From NCBI RefSeq assembly GCF_003660455.1, contig NZ_QZVR01000001.1, forward strand, positions 248,001-312,000: a stretch of DNA of 64,000 bases, written 5' to 3'. The position numbers and the translations under genes were made by a program. The DNA is from Nocardioides ferulae (GTDB taxonomy: Bacteria > Actinomycetota > Actinomycetes > Propionibacteriales > Nocardioidaceae). The notes below the pieces were generated by a model, which worked only from the letters and a program-made list of their open reading frames with translations, did no database searches and was not told the origin of the DNA. This document shows positions 26,181 to 37,351 of the stretch, piece after piece (the first letter of the stretch is position 1; every line of letters begins with the position of its first letter).

Positions 26181-26569
26181 GGCGAGGTCCCGGGTTCGGG
26201 GGGTGCCGTCGGTCGCCGGGTCAGCCGCTCCCACTGGGCGTCAGCCTGGCGCCGGGCCTCGACGACCTCGGCCGGCGGGACGGACTCGGTCGCCCACTGC
26301 TCGATGGTGCGCCGCGACCGCTCCTGAAGGCGTACGGCGCCCGGCGAGGTGTCCACACCGGAGAACACCGCAGCAAGCGTCGTGTCTCCTCGATCGATGC
26401 GCTGCTGGACCGTGCGCCAGTCCTCGCCGAGACGCCCCTCTCGAGCGGCGTCGGCGCGCTCACGCTGATCCTCGGCGAGTTCCCGTTCGGACTGGTCGGC
26501 CATCCGCTCGAGTCCGGCCACCAGGTCTCGGAGGCGGCCGATGGGGTCCTCAGCGCCGGTGGAGGTCAC
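26177..26569 (-). CDS. Charged helical protein of WXG cassette, unknown function
   Basis: About 130 residues, rich in Arg, Glu, Asp and Ala, with a long probable helix or coiled coil (residues 12-60, ERMADQSERELAEDQRERAD and following). GTG 26569 overlaps the stop of the WXG-like gene (GTGA). The size and composition are similar to small helical proteins accompanying type VII secretion substrates; no specific family is recognised. Confidence 0.6.
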   Translation of the reverse strand: MTSTGAEDPIGRLRDLVAGLERMADQSERELAEDQRERADAAREGRLGEDWRTVQQRIDRGDTTLAAVFSGVDTSPGAVRLQERSRRTIEQWATESVPPAEVVEARRQADAQWERLTRRPTAPPEPGTSP

Positions 26570-27771
26570 GACGTCACCACGCTGGTCGCGGCGCCCTGGG
26601 CGAGGTCCTCGATCAGCGCGAGCCGATCCATGATCGACGCCTTCGCCTCCGCGAAGCCCTGGATCGCCGACGCCACGGTCTCGATGATCGTGTAGACGAG
26701 TCGGACCTTGCTGATGATGGCGTCGATGTCGGAGTACGCCGTCACCGCGCCGACCGCCCATCCGATGACCGGCGTCGCCGCTTGGGCGGCCATCTTCAGC
26801 AGCTTGTTCGCGATGAAGCGCAGGGCGGCCCCGATGCCGGCGCAGGCCAGCTTGCAGGCGGTGGAGATGTTCTTGACCATCCCGGCAGCCGTCTCGAACG
26901 CGGTGCCGAGCCCCAGAGCCGCACCGGCCAACCCTGTCATGGCGACCCGGAACGCGTTGCCGGACAACCCCTGCCAGCCGCGTGGGGACGCCGCCACGAG
27001 CCCGGCATGGTTGCGCGCGACGGCGGAGGTGGCGCTGCCGGCATGGGCCCAGGCCTCCGAGGCGCGGTACAGGCCCTCCCAGTCGCCGGCGAGGGGTTCG
27101 TAGACGCAGCGGTCGAGGATGGAGTAGCCCAGGAACTGCTCGGCCACCCAGTCGATGCCACCGAGCAGCGCGCCCGCGCTCCACCGCAGGTCCTGGACGG
27201 GGTTCTCGGGCACCTGGGGGGCGACCAGGAACGACGAGGCGTCGACGACCTCGCGGACCGGCCCGGTGGCCCCCCACTGGGAGAGGCCCTCGATGAGCGA
27301 GACCGCGTCGGCGGCCCCGCCCGAGAGCGTGTCGACGGTGCCCTGGGCCTTCTCCCAGGCATAGGAGTCGACGCTGCCGTGGCCCTCGGGTGCGCTCTCT
27401 GCGGCCGGGGGCAGCGGCGGTCCGCCGAGGTCCGGGGCCGAGCCCGGGACCGAGCCGCCACCGAGCCGGGTGGCCAGGTCGGCGAACTGCTCGCCGACGG
27501 TGGCGTCGGTCGCGGCCAGGTCGGCCGCGGTCCGGCCGACCGCGTCGACCATCGCCTGCTCCAGTCGGGAGACGGTCGAGGCGGCGACCTCGGCCGCGCC
27601 CACGGCCGCCCGCGAGAGCGGGTCGAAGGCCGCCAGCAGCACGCCGGTCGCGTCGCCGATCCCGGCATGCGTGGTGAGGTAGTCGGCGACCCGCGCGGCG
27701 TGCTGCTGCTGCCGCTCCAGCACCTGCTGGCTGAGAGCGAGCGCGTCGTACTCGATGAGGATCTCGGTCAT
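26566..27771 (-). CDS. WXG100-like helical protein (possible type VII secretion substrate)
   Basis: A 401-residue mostly helical protein. Residues 1-100 form an EsxA-like helical region (YDALALSQQVLERQQQHAARV). A second unit near residue 266 contains W-Q-G followed by LSGNAFRVAM, the WxG turn and following helix of WXG100 proteins. The C-terminal 130 residues hold hydrophobic glycine/alanine helices (GLAGAALGLG, TPVIGWAVGAVTA) ending in YTIIETVASAIQGF. GAGG lies 6 bp before ATG 27771. No EccC-type ATPase is in the window. Sits between steroid modules without obvious connection. Confidence 0.6.
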   Translation of the reverse strand: MTEILIEYDALALSQQVLERQQQHAARVADYLTTHAGIGDATGVLLAAFDPLSRAAVGAAEVAASTVSRLEQAMVDAVGRTAADLAATDATVGEQFADLATRLGGGSVPGSAPDLGGPPLPPAAESAPEGHGSVDSYAWEKAQGTVDTLSGGAADAVSLIEGLSQWGATGPVREVVDASSFLVAPQVPENPVQDLRWSAGALLGGIDWVAEQFLGYSILDRCVYEPLAGDWEGLYRASEAWAHAGSATSAVARNHAGLVAASPRGWQGLSGNAFRVAMTGLAGAALGLGTAFETAAGMVKNISTACKLACAGIGAALRFIANKLLKMAAQAATPVIGWAVGAVTAYSDIDAIISKVRLVYTIIETVASAIQGFAEAKASIMDRLALIEDLAQGAATSVVTS

Positions 27772-27888
27772 GGCGCACCTCGGGTGGGAACGTCGGGTCG
27801 TGGGCAACCTATCCGCGTCGGGGCGTCCCAAACCCGCTGTTCTCGATGCGTCGCGACGAGCCCGCTCGAGAGCCGACCGCCCGCACCC

Positions 27889-30440
<2,552 letters not shown>

Positions 30441-30518
30441 CGCGCCCCGTCTCGGGACCAGCACGACGTACCGCCCAGGACGTTCCGCCCAGGGCGAACA
30501 GCTGAGAAAGGACCCACC

Positions 30519-31754
30519 GTGACCGCGAGCGACATCCTGCCCGAGGGCTTCGACTTCACCGACCCCTTCCTCAACGAGGCCGGCATCCCGCACGAGCAGT
30601 TCCTGGCGCTGCGCCGCAACGCTCCGGTCTTCTGGGTGCCGCAGAGCAGCCCGGCCAACGACGGGTTCCCCGACCAGCCGGGCTACTGGGCGGTGAGCAA
30701 GCACGCCGACGTCGCGGCGGTGTCGAAGAACAGCAAGGACTTCTCGACCGCCGAGAACGGCGCGATCATCCGCTTCCAGGCCGGCATGACCCGCGACCAG
30801 GTCGAGCTGCAGCGGGTGATGCTGATCAACCAGGACCCGCCCGAGCACACCAGCACCCGCCACATCGTCTCCCGCGGGTTCACCCCCCGCTCGGTCGGCG
30901 CCCTCGAGACCGTGATGCGCGAGCGCGCGGAGAAGATCGTCCGGGACGCGCTCGAGCGCGGGCACGGCAACTTCGTCGAGGACGTCGCCGCCGAGCTGCC
31001 GCTGCAGGCGATCGCCGACCTGCTCGGCGTCCCCCAGGACGACCGGCACAAGCTGTTCGACTGGTCCAACCAGATGCTGGCCGGCGACGACCCCGACATC
31101 GGCGGGGAGCCCGACGTGGCGGCGGCCGAGATCCTCGGCTACGCGATGGCGATGGCCGACGACCGGCGCGCGAACCCCCGAGACGACCTGGTCACGAAGC
31201 TGGTGCACGCCGACAAGGACGGCCGGGGCCTCACCGACGACGAGTTCGGCTACTTCGTGATCATCCTGACCGTCGCCGGCAACGAGACCACCCGCAACGC
31301 GATCACCCACGGCATGAACGCGTTCTTCGAGAACCCCGACCAGTGGGAGCTCTGGAAGTCCGAGCGGCCGGCCACGATGGTCGACGAGGTGATCCGCTAC
31401 GCGACGCCGGTCAGCGTCTTCCAGCGCACCGCGCTGCGCGACGTCGAGGTCGGCGGCGTGCCGGTCGAGCAGGGCCAGCGGGTCGGCATCTTCTACGCCA
31501 GCGGCAACTTCGACGACGACGTCTTCGACGACCCCTACCGATTCGACATCACCCGCGACCCGAACCCGCACCTGTCCTTCGGCGGGCACGGCGCCCACTA
31601 CTGCATCGGCGCCAACCTGGCCCGACTCGAGGTCCGGGTGCTGTTCGACGCGATCGCCGACCTGGCGCCGGGCATCAGCAAGGCGGGCGAGCCGAAGCGG
31701 CTTCGCCACCCGTGGGTGAACGGGATCAAGGACCTCCAGGTCCGCTACGCCTGA
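30519..31754 (+). CDS. Second CYP125-type P450 (tandem paralogue)
   Basis: Also 411 residues and clearly paralogous to the preceding P450: same I-helix AGNETTRNA, FQRTALRDVEVGGVPV and FGGHGAHYCIGANLARLE. Differences cluster in the substrate-recognition regions (for example GAIIRFQAGMTRDQVELQR against GVIIRFHPEMTKEEREQTG). GTG start with GAAAGGA upstream, 78 bp after the first P450, probably cotranscribed. Could be a CYP125 with altered substrate preference, or fill the CYP142/CYP124 role. The 3' end overlaps map by 10 bp. Confidence 0.88.
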   Translation: MTASDILPEGFDFTDPFLNEAGIPHEQFLALRRNAPVFWVPQSSPANDGFPDQPGYWAVSKHADVAAVSKNSKDFSTAENGAIIRFQAGMTRDQVELQRVMLINQDPPEHTSTRHIVSRGFTPRSVGALETVMRERAEKIVRDALERGHGNFVEDVAAELPLQAIADLLGVPQDDRHKLFDWSNQMLAGDDPDIGGEPDVAAAEILGYAMAMADDRRANPRDDLVTKLVHADKDGRGLTDDEFGYFVIILTVAGNETTRNAITHGMNAFFENPDQWELWKSERPATMVDEVIRYATPVSVFQRTALRDVEVGGVPVEQGQRVGIFYASGNFDDDVFDDPYRFDITRDPNPHLSFGGHGAHYCIGANLARLEVRVLFDAIADLAPGISKAGEPKRLRHPWVNGIKDLQVRYA

Positions 31755-32551
31755 GCGGCGAAGCGGGTCCGCAGCTGCGGCTCGCGGGCGCGAGCGGTCA
31801 GCACGAACGGGTCGCCGTCGGTGATCGCGACGGTGTGCTCCATGTGCGCGCCGCGCGAGCCGTCCATGCTGCGCAGCGTCCAGCCGTCGGCGTCGGTGAA
31901 GATCTCGTCGGTGGTGTGCAGGAACCACGGCTCGATCGCGATCACCAGCCCGGGCTGCAGCTTGTAGCCGCGGCCGGGACGGCCGTCGTTGGGGATGTGC
32001 GGGTCGCCGTGCATGGTGCGGCCGACGCCGTGGCCCCCGAACTGCGTGTTGATCCGCAGCCCCTCGGCGCGCGCCACCGAGGCGATCGCGTGCGAGATGT
32101 CGCCGATCCGGTTGCCGGCTCGAGCCGCGTCGATGCCGGCCGCCAACGCCCGCTCGGTCACCTCGATCAGCCGCAGGTCTTCCGGGCGCGGAGTGCCGAC
32201 CACGAGGGAGTACGCCGAGTCGGCGACCCAGCCGTCGACGGACGCCGCGAAGTCGACGCTGAGCAGGTCGCCGTCGGCGAGCACGTAGTCGCGCGGCAGG
32301 CCGTGCAGCACCGCGTCGTTCACCGACGTGCACAGCACCTTGCCGAACGGCGAGGCACCGAAGGAGGGGTGGTAGTCGATGTAGCACGACTCCGCGCCGC
32401 GCTCCTTGATCATCCGGTGCGCCAGCGCGTCGAGGTCGAGCAGGTTGACCCCCACGTCGGCGGCCTCGGCGAGAGCGGTGATGACCTCGGAGACGAACCG
32501 GCCGGCCGGCTTCATCTCCTCGATCTGGGCGGGGGTGCGGAGCTCGATCAC
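31745..32551 (-). CDS. map: Type I methionine aminopeptidase
   Basis: A 268-residue MetAP that removes N-terminal Met. The five metal ligands are in [14 protein letters not shown] (two Asp), [17 protein letters not shown] (His), AIEPWF (Glu) and AHMEHTVAI (Glu). The GTG at 32551 starts [13 protein letters not shown] and is preceded by TACGAT and a 7-base spacer, suggesting a leaderless transcript. Probably one of several map genes; it is not in a ribosomal operon here. Confidence 0.9.
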   Translation of the reverse strand: MIELRTPAQIEEMKPAGRFVSEVITALAEAADVGVNLLDLDALAHRMIKERGAESCYIDYHPSFGASPFGKVLCTSVNDAVLHGLPRDYVLADGDLLSVDFAASVDGWVADSAYSLVVGTPRPEDLRLIEVTERALAAGIDAARAGNRIGDISHAIASVARAEGLRINTQFGGHGVGRTMHGDPHIPNDGRPGRGYKLQPGLVIAIEPWFLHTTDEIFTDADGWTLRSMDGSRGAHMEHTVAITDGDPFVLTARAREPQLRTRFAAQA

Positions 32552-32558
32552 ACCCCGG

Positions 32559-32564
32559 ATCGTA
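32559..32564 (-). promoter_or_regulatory. Leaderless -10 box of map
   Basis: TACGAT on the minus strand, 7-base spacer, GTG at 32551. Confidence 0.5.
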
Positions 32565-32617
32565 CGGGGCGCCGGGCCACGGCGAGCTCGGCGGGCCGAG
32601 ACCTCGCGGAGGCCACC

Positions 32618-32647
32618 TCTGCCGAGGGCAGATCTGCCGGGGGCAGA
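32618..32647. promoter_or_regulatory. Tandem PopR operators upstream of the clpP pair
   Basis: Two perfect abutting 15-bp palindromes, TCTGCC-GAG-GGCAGA and TCTGCC-GGG-GGCAGA. This is exactly the TCTGCC-N3-GGCAGA tandem operator described for PopR upstream of clpP3-clpP4 in Streptomyces lividans. It lies 60 bp before the first clpP start, and a PopR-like gene follows the pair. Confidence 0.9.
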
Positions 32648-32707
32648 ACCGCTTGGGTCGCGGAGCGGGTGCTCCGCAGGCTGGGAGCACCCGACCCAGG
32701 AGGACCC

Positions 32708-33319
32708 ATGACCAGCGCCCCACCTGTCACCGGCAGCCTCGACGACCAGCTGACCGCCCGGCTGCTGCACCAGCGGATCATCGTGCTCGGCCAGGAGGTC
32801 GACGACGCGATCGCCAACCGGCTCTGCGCCGAGCTGCTGCTGCTCTCGGCCGAGGATCCGCACCGCGACATCAGTCTCTACCTCAACTCTCCCGGCGGCT
32901 CGGTGAGCGCCGGGCTGGCCATCTACGACACCATGCGGCTGATCCCCAACGACGTGAGCACGCTCGCCCTCGGGCTGGCGGCCAGCATGGGTCAGTTCCT
33001 GCTCTCGGCCGGCACTCCGGGCAAGCGCTACGCCCTCCCGCACGCCCGGGTGCTGATGCACCAGGGATCGGCCGGGCTCGGCGGCACCGCGGTCGACATC
33101 GAGATCCAGGCGCAGAACCTCGAGCACACCAAGAACGTGATGCTCGGGCTGATCGCCGAGCACACCGGCCAGCCGGTCTCGCGGATCGAGCAGGACTCGC
33201 TGCGCGACCGCTGGTTCACCGCCGAGGAGGCCCGCGACTACGGCTTCGTCGACGCGGTGCTCACCGACGTCGACCAGGTGGTGCCGGCCCGCGGCGCCGG
33301 CAGCTTCGGGCTGAGGTGA
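32708..33319 (+). CDS. clpP3: ClpP-like serine peptidase (ClpP3-type)
   Basis: A 203-residue ClpP. Catalytic Ser in [10 protein letters not shown], His in [11 protein letters not shown], Asp in [35 protein letters not shown] is the oxyanion/handle entry. AGGAGG precedes ATG 32708. It is the first of an adjacent clpP pair under tandem PopR operators, and not next to clpX, so it is probably the inducible second ClpP system rather than the housekeeping ClpP1P2. The 3/4 numbering is by analogy with Streptomyces. Confidence 0.85.
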   Translation: MTSAPPVTGSLDDQLTARLLHQRIIVLGQEVDDAIANRLCAELLLLSAEDPHRDISLYLNSPGGSVSAGLAIYDTMRLIPNDVSTLALGLAASMGQFLLSAGTPGKRYALPHARVLMHQGSAGLGGTAVDIEIQAQNLEHTKNVMLGLIAEHTGQPVSRIEQDSLRDRWFTAEEARDYGFVDAVLTDVDQVVPARGAGSFGLR

Positions 33320-33324
33320 GCGCG

Positions 33325-33924
33325 ATGAGCTCGTACACCATCCCCAGCGTGGTCGAGAGCACCGTGCGCGGCGAGCGCGCGGTCGACATCTACAGCCGGT
33401 TGCTCACCGATCGGATCATCTACCTCGGCACCGAGATCGACGACAGCGTCGCGAACGTGGTCATCGCCCAGCTGCTGCATCTGGAGTCCGACCGGCCCGA
33501 CGCCCCCATCAACCTCTACCTGAACTCGCCCGGCGGCTCGGTCACCGCGATGCTTGCGATCTACGACACCCTGCAGTTCGTCCGGTCGCCGGTCGGCACG
33601 ACCTGCGTCGGCCAGGCCGCCTCGGGTGCCGCGGTGCTGCTCGCCGCCGGCGCCGCCGGCTCACGGACCGTGCTCCCGCACGCGCGGGTCGTCCTGCACC
33701 AACCCTCCGGGGGAGGCCAGGGCACGCTCCCCGACCTGGCCCTCCAGGCGAAGGAGGTGGTGCGGCTGCGCGGCGCGATGGAGGAGATCCTGGCGCTGCA
33801 CACCGGCCAGAGCGTCGACCGGCTGCGCGCGGACACCGACCGGGACCTGGTGCTCGACGCGGAGCGCGCGGTGGAGTACGGCGTGGCCGATGCGGTGCTC
33901 GGCAGCCGCAAGGCGGCCGCCTGA
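33325..33924 (+). CDS. clpP4: ClpP-like serine peptidase (ClpP4-type)
   Basis: A 199-residue ClpP. Catalytic Ser in [11 protein letters not shown], His in [13 protein letters not shown], Asp in [17 protein letters not shown]. It starts 5 bp after the preceding clpP, so the two probably form a mixed tetradecamer. The usual Met after the active-site Ser is Gly in the GQAASGAA segment, as in the ClpP2/ClpP4-type partners. Confidence 0.85.
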   Translation: MSSYTIPSVVESTVRGERAVDIYSRLLTDRIIYLGTEIDDSVANVVIAQLLHLESDRPDAPINLYLNSPGGSVTAMLAIYDTLQFVRSPVGTTCVGQAASGAAVLLAAGAAGSRTVLPHARVVLHQPSGGGQGTLPDLALQAKEVVRLRGAMEEILALHTGQSVDRLRADTDRDLVLDAERAVEYGVADAVLGSRKAAA

Positions 33925-33961
33925 CGACGGCGACGAGACAGCGCCCACGCGGCGTACGCCG

Positions 33962-34318
33962 TCAGGCCGCCAGGCAGAGCGGCGAGCGGGTGGCCCGCTC
34001 CCGCGCGAGCGAACGGGTCACCCGCGCGGTCAGGTCGACCAGCTCGAGCCCCAGGGCGCCGCCGACCGCCTCGAGGATCTCCGAGCTGGGCTCCTTGCGC
34101 CCCCGCTCGATCTCGGAGAGGTAGGGCAGCGAGATCCCCGCCGCTCCGGCGACGTCTGACAGCGTGCGACCGCTGCGGCGTCGCTCCTCGCGCAGCTCGC
34201 GGCCGACCGCCTCTCGCCACAGCGGCGCCGGCGGGGTGCTCCGCGGCGGCGCCGCGGGTCGGGGGCGCAGCGCGAAGACGTTGTCGCGGTCGGCCGGCTC
34301 GGCGGCGGGGCTGCTCAT
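33962..34318 (-). CDS. popR: PopR-like XRE-family regulator of clpP pair
   Basis: A 118-residue regulator with an HTH_3 domain (RTLSDVAGAAGISLPYLSEIERGRKEPSSE, residues 50-80), the ISLPYLSEIERGRKE form typical of the ClgR/PopR group. The protein ends in Leu-Ala-Ala. In Streptomyces PopR the terminal Ala-Ala is needed for degradation by ClpP1P2, which relieves repression of clpP3-clpP4. PopR operators precede the neighbouring clpP genes. ATG 34318 has TAGCGT 6 bases upstream, a leaderless start. Confidence 0.85.
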   Translation of the reverse strand: MSSPAAEPADRDNVFALRPRPAAPPRSTPPAPLWREAVGRELREERRRSGRTLSDVAGAAGISLPYLSEIERGRKEPSSEILEAVGGALGLELVDLTARVTRSLARERATRSPLCLAA

Positions 34319-34324
34319 GCTCGG

Positions 34325-34330
34325 ACGCTA
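34325..34330 (-). promoter_or_regulatory. Leaderless -10 box of popR
   Basis: TAGCGT on the minus strand, 6-base spacer, ATG at 34318. Confidence 0.5.
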
Positions 34331-34407
34331 GACCCGCGGCGCCCCCGTGCCCAGGCCCGTTCGCGGTGGGCGAACGGTGGCCTTGCCCGGAGCGGTCGGG
34401 GAGCGGG

Positions 34408-34995
34408 TCAGCGGCGCGCGGCCCGCCACTCCTCGGCGAGCAGCGCGTAGCCGTAGCCGTCGAGCCACTCGCCGGAGCGGTGCAGCGACTCCTTGACCGT
34501 GTGCAGCTCGCGGCGCATGCCGAGGCGTTCGGCCAGCCGCCACGAGGGCGTGTTGTCGGCGAACAGCCCGGCGGTGACCCGCCGCAGCCCGAGTCCGTCG
34601 AAGCACAGCCGGAGCAGCTCGGCGACCGCCTCGGTGGCGTATCCCCGGCCGCCGTAGGCCGGGTCGAAGACCCAGCCCAGCTCCGCCTGGACGCCGCGCG
34701 CCTGCTCGGCGACCTCGGCCTGGGCCCAGGCATCCTCGACGGCGAGCATCAGGTCGCCGATGATGACGCCGTCGAGTTCGACGATGAGGAGCTTGGCGAG
34801 CCGTTCGGGTGAGGTGAACCGGTCGCGGTGGTCGGCTCGGTTCGTCGAGTCGACACTCAGCCAGTGCGCCACCTCGGGGAGCCGTCGGAACCGCCAGTTG
34901 GCCTCCTCGTCATCCGGCGTCGCCGGGCGGATCAGCAGCCGGGTGGTGTGCACCGGCCAGGGGAGCCGGTCGAACGGAGACGTCGTCGGGGCCAC
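34408..34995 (-). CDS. RimJ/RimL-type GNAT acetyltransferase
   Basis: A 195-residue GNAT of the RimJ/RimL type: TTRLLIRPATPDDEEA near the N-terminus, the acetyl-CoA loop VFDPAYGGRGYATEAVAELL, and the terminal FADNTPSWRLAERLGMRRE. GTG 34995 is taken as start; the frame is open upstream without a better codon. Substrate unknown (protein N-terminus or small amine). Not linked to sterol genes. Confidence 0.78.
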   Translation of the reverse strand: MAPTTSPFDRLPWPVHTTRLLIRPATPDDEEANWRFRRLPEVAHWLSVDSTNRADHRDRFTSPERLAKLLIVELDGVIIGDLMLAVEDAWAQAEVAEQARGVQAELGWVFDPAYGGRGYATEAVAELLRLCFDGLGLRRVTAGLFADNTPSWRLAERLGMRRELHTVKESLHRSGEWLDGYGYALLAEEWRAARR

Positions 34996-35062
34996 GCCGC
35001 CATCATCGCCTTCCTCCGTTCCTTCGCCGAGTCGGCGCCCATGTCTGCCGAATCGGCGGGAC

Positions 35063-36226
35063 TCAGTTGCTCGGAGGCTCCGACCCGACCACCCACATCG
35101 CGAAGAACTGTGAGCCGCCGCCGTAGGCGTGGCCCAGCGCCCGACGGGCTCCGTCGACCTGGTGCTCGCCGGCGGCGCCCCGCACCTGCAGGGCCGCCTC
35201 GCCGAAGCGGAGCATCCCGGAGGCACCGATCGGGTTCGAGGAGAGCACGCCGCCGGAGCAGTTGACCGGGATCTGGCCGTCCATGGCGGTGGCGCCGGAC
35301 TCGGAGAGCTTCCAGCCCTCGCCCTCGGCGGCGAAGCCGAGGCTCTCCAGCCACATCGGCTCGAACCAGGAGAACGGCACGTAGATCTCGGCCGCGTCGA
35401 TCTCGGTCAGCGGGTCGGTGATGCCGGCCTGGGCCCAGAGTGCGGCCGCCGCGTCGCGGGAGGCCTGCGGGTTCACCTGGTCGCGCTCCGCGGCCGTGGT
35501 GGCCTCCGAGCGCATCACCGTGCCGTGGATCCACGCGGGGTTCGGCGAGGCCTTCGCGGTGTCCTCGTCGACGATCACCAGCGCGCAGGCGCCGTCGGAG
35601 GAGGGGCAGGTCTCGTCGTAGCGGATCGGGTCCCACAGCATCTGCGAGGCCAGCACCGACTCCACGGTGGTGTCGGGGTTGCGCAGGTGCGCGTAGGGGT
35701 TCTTGAGCGCGTTCTGCCGGTCCTTGGCGGCGACGATCGCACCGACGTGGGTGGGGGCGTTCGACCGGCGGATGTAGGAGCGCACGTGCGGGGCGAAGTA
35801 GCCGCCCGCGCCGGCGTGCACCGGCATGTTGAACGGCAGCGGCACCGACAGCGCCCACATCGCGTTCGACTCCGACTGCTTCTCGTAGGCCACGGTGAGC
35901 ACCCGCTTGTGCACGCCTGCCTGCACCAGCGAGGAGGCCACGATCGCGGTCGAGCCCCCCACCGAGCCGGCCGTGTGCACCCGGAGCAGCGGCTTGCCGG
36001 CGGCACCGAGAGCCTCGGCGAGGAAGAGCTCGGGCATCATCACGCCCTCGAACAGGTCGGGGGCCTTGCCGACGACGATCGCGTCGATGTCGTCGAGGGT
36101 CAGGTTCGCGTCGGCCAGGGCGCGGTCGATGGCCTCGCGGCACAGGCCGGCCATCGAGACGTCCTCGCGCTTGGCGCGGTGGTGGGTCTGGCCGACGCCG
36201 ACCACCGCGGCGGGCTGCTTCGCCAT
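35063..36226 (-). CDS. ltp3: Ltp3-like thiolase-fold aldolase (SCP-x type)
   Basis: A 387-residue thiolase-superfamily protein of the nonspecific lipid-transfer/SCP-x thiolase group, with VHTAGSVGGSTAIV where degradative thiolases have the Cys loop, and NCSGGVLSSNPIGASGMLRFGEA. Members of this group catalyse retro-aldol cleavage of sterol side chains with DUF35 partners. In Rhodococcus, ltp3 and ltp4 are implicated in cleavage of C24-branched side chains. Order DUF35-ltp4-ltp3 matches Rv3521-Rv3523. Start overlaps the ltp4 stop (TGATG). Confidence 0.85.
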   Translation of the reverse strand: MAKQPAAVVGVGQTHHRAKREDVSMAGLCREAIDRALADANLTLDDIDAIVVGKAPDLFEGVMMPELFLAEALGAAGKPLLRVHTAGSVGGSTAIVASSLVQAGVHKRVLTVAYEKQSESNAMWALSVPLPFNMPVHAGAGGYFAPHVRSYIRRSNAPTHVGAIVAAKDRQNALKNPYAHLRNPDTTVESVLASQMLWDPIRYDETCPSSDGACALVIVDEDTAKASPNPAWIHGTVMRSEATTAAERDQVNPQASRDAAAALWAQAGITDPLTEIDAAEIYVPFSWFEPMWLESLGFAAEGEGWKLSESGATAMDGQIPVNCSGGVLSSNPIGASGMLRFGEAALQVRGAAGEHQVDGARRALGHAYGGGSQFFAMWVVGSEPPSN

Positions 36227-37278
36227 CAGTTCCGTCCTTCCAGGACGCAGAGCAGGTTCTGTTGCAGGGCCGGGCCGGACGTCGCGTGCGCGACCGCCTT
36301 GGACGCCTCGCCGGACCAGATCCGCGAGGCCGCCTCGCCGATCCGGATGCCGCCGGCGGAGAACATCGGGTTGCTGGTCAGCGCGCCGCCGGACGGGTTG
36401 ATGCGGACGTCGTCGGCCAGGCCGAGCTCGCTGCGCAGGATCAGCTCCTGGTGGCTGAACGGGGCGTGCAGCTCGGCGATCTCGACGCCGTCGAGGTCGA
36501 CCGCCGCCGCCGCCCGCGCCGCCGACGGGGCGCGGGTGAGGTCGCGGGTGCCCATGCTCATCGGGTCGACGTAGTGCGCGAGTCCGTCGATCCAGGCGGG
36601 CCGGTCCCGCACCTCGCGGGCCCGGTCGTCCGCGGCGAGCACGATCGCCGCCGCGCCGTCGGTGACCGGTGAGCAGTCGTGCTTGCGCAGCGGGTCGGCG
36701 TAGACCGGCCGGGCCAGCAGCTCCTCGACGGACGAGCCGCCCTTGCGCACTGCGTACTCGTTCTTCTCCGCATCGGTCAGCGAGCGGTTGGCGACCTCGG
36801 CCATCGCCCGCTCGTCCCAGATGCCGGCGTCGATGCCGGCGCGCGCCTGCAGGCCGGCCAGCGACACGGTGTCGGGCCACAGCGGCGTCATCGTGTAGGG
36901 CTCGAGCTGGAGCGCGAGGGTACGCCGCAGCACGCCGGCCGAGGACTTGCCGAACGCGTAGACCAGCGCGGTGTCGACCTCGCCGGTCTGGATCTTGATC
37001 CAGGCCTCGTAGAGCGCCCAGGCCAGGTCCATCTCGACGTGCGACTCGTTGACCGGCGGGATCACCCCGATCGCGTCGACGGCCGAGACGAACGAGAACG
37101 ACCGCCCGGCCAGGTAGTCCGAGGACCCCGAGCACCAGAACCCGATGTCGCGCCGGCTCCAGCCCGTCTGCTCGTAGCACTCGGTGAACAGCGGGACCAG
37201 CAGCTCCACGCAGGTGGGCGATCCGTCGAACTCGGGCATCTGTCGCTGGGCGAACCCGACGACGGCGACGTCTCTCAT
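36226..37278 (-). CDS. ltp4: Ltp4-like thiolase-fold aldolase (SCP-x type)
   Basis: A 350-residue thiolase-superfamily protein starting MRDVAVVGFAQRQMPEF, with WCSGSSDYLAGRSFSFVSAVDA, YAFGKSS and INPSGGALTSNPMFSAGGIRIGEA. It lacks the classic CxS nucleophile loop of degradative thiolases. By synteny it is Rv3522 (Ltp4). Located between the DUF35 gene and ltp3; together they would form an aldolase acting on C24-branched sterol side chains. Confidence 0.85.
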   Translation of the reverse strand: MRDVAVVGFAQRQMPEFDGSPTCVELLVPLFTECYEQTGWSRRDIGFWCSGSSDYLAGRSFSFVSAVDAIGVIPPVNESHVEMDLAWALYEAWIKIQTGEVDTALVYAFGKSSAGVLRRTLALQLEPYTMTPLWPDTVSLAGLQARAGIDAGIWDERAMAEVANRSLTDAEKNEYAVRKGGSSVEELLARPVYADPLRKHDCSPVTDGAAAIVLAADDRAREVRDRPAWIDGLAHYVDPMSMGTRDLTRAPSAARAAAAVDLDGVEIAELHAPFSHQELILRSELGLADDVRINPSGGALTSNPMFSAGGIRIGEAASRIWSGEASKAVAHATSGPALQQNLLCVLEGRN

Positions 37279-37351
37279 CAGTCACATCTCCTTGCGACAA
37301 CCGGGGTCCCCGCGGCGCTTGCGAGCGCAGCGAGCAACGTCGTGGGGTGGT

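Noticed and set aside
33925..33961. Terminator between clpP4 and popR
   Set aside because: Only a 7-bp GACGGCG/CGCCGTC pair with a loop of about 30 bases; too weak to call.
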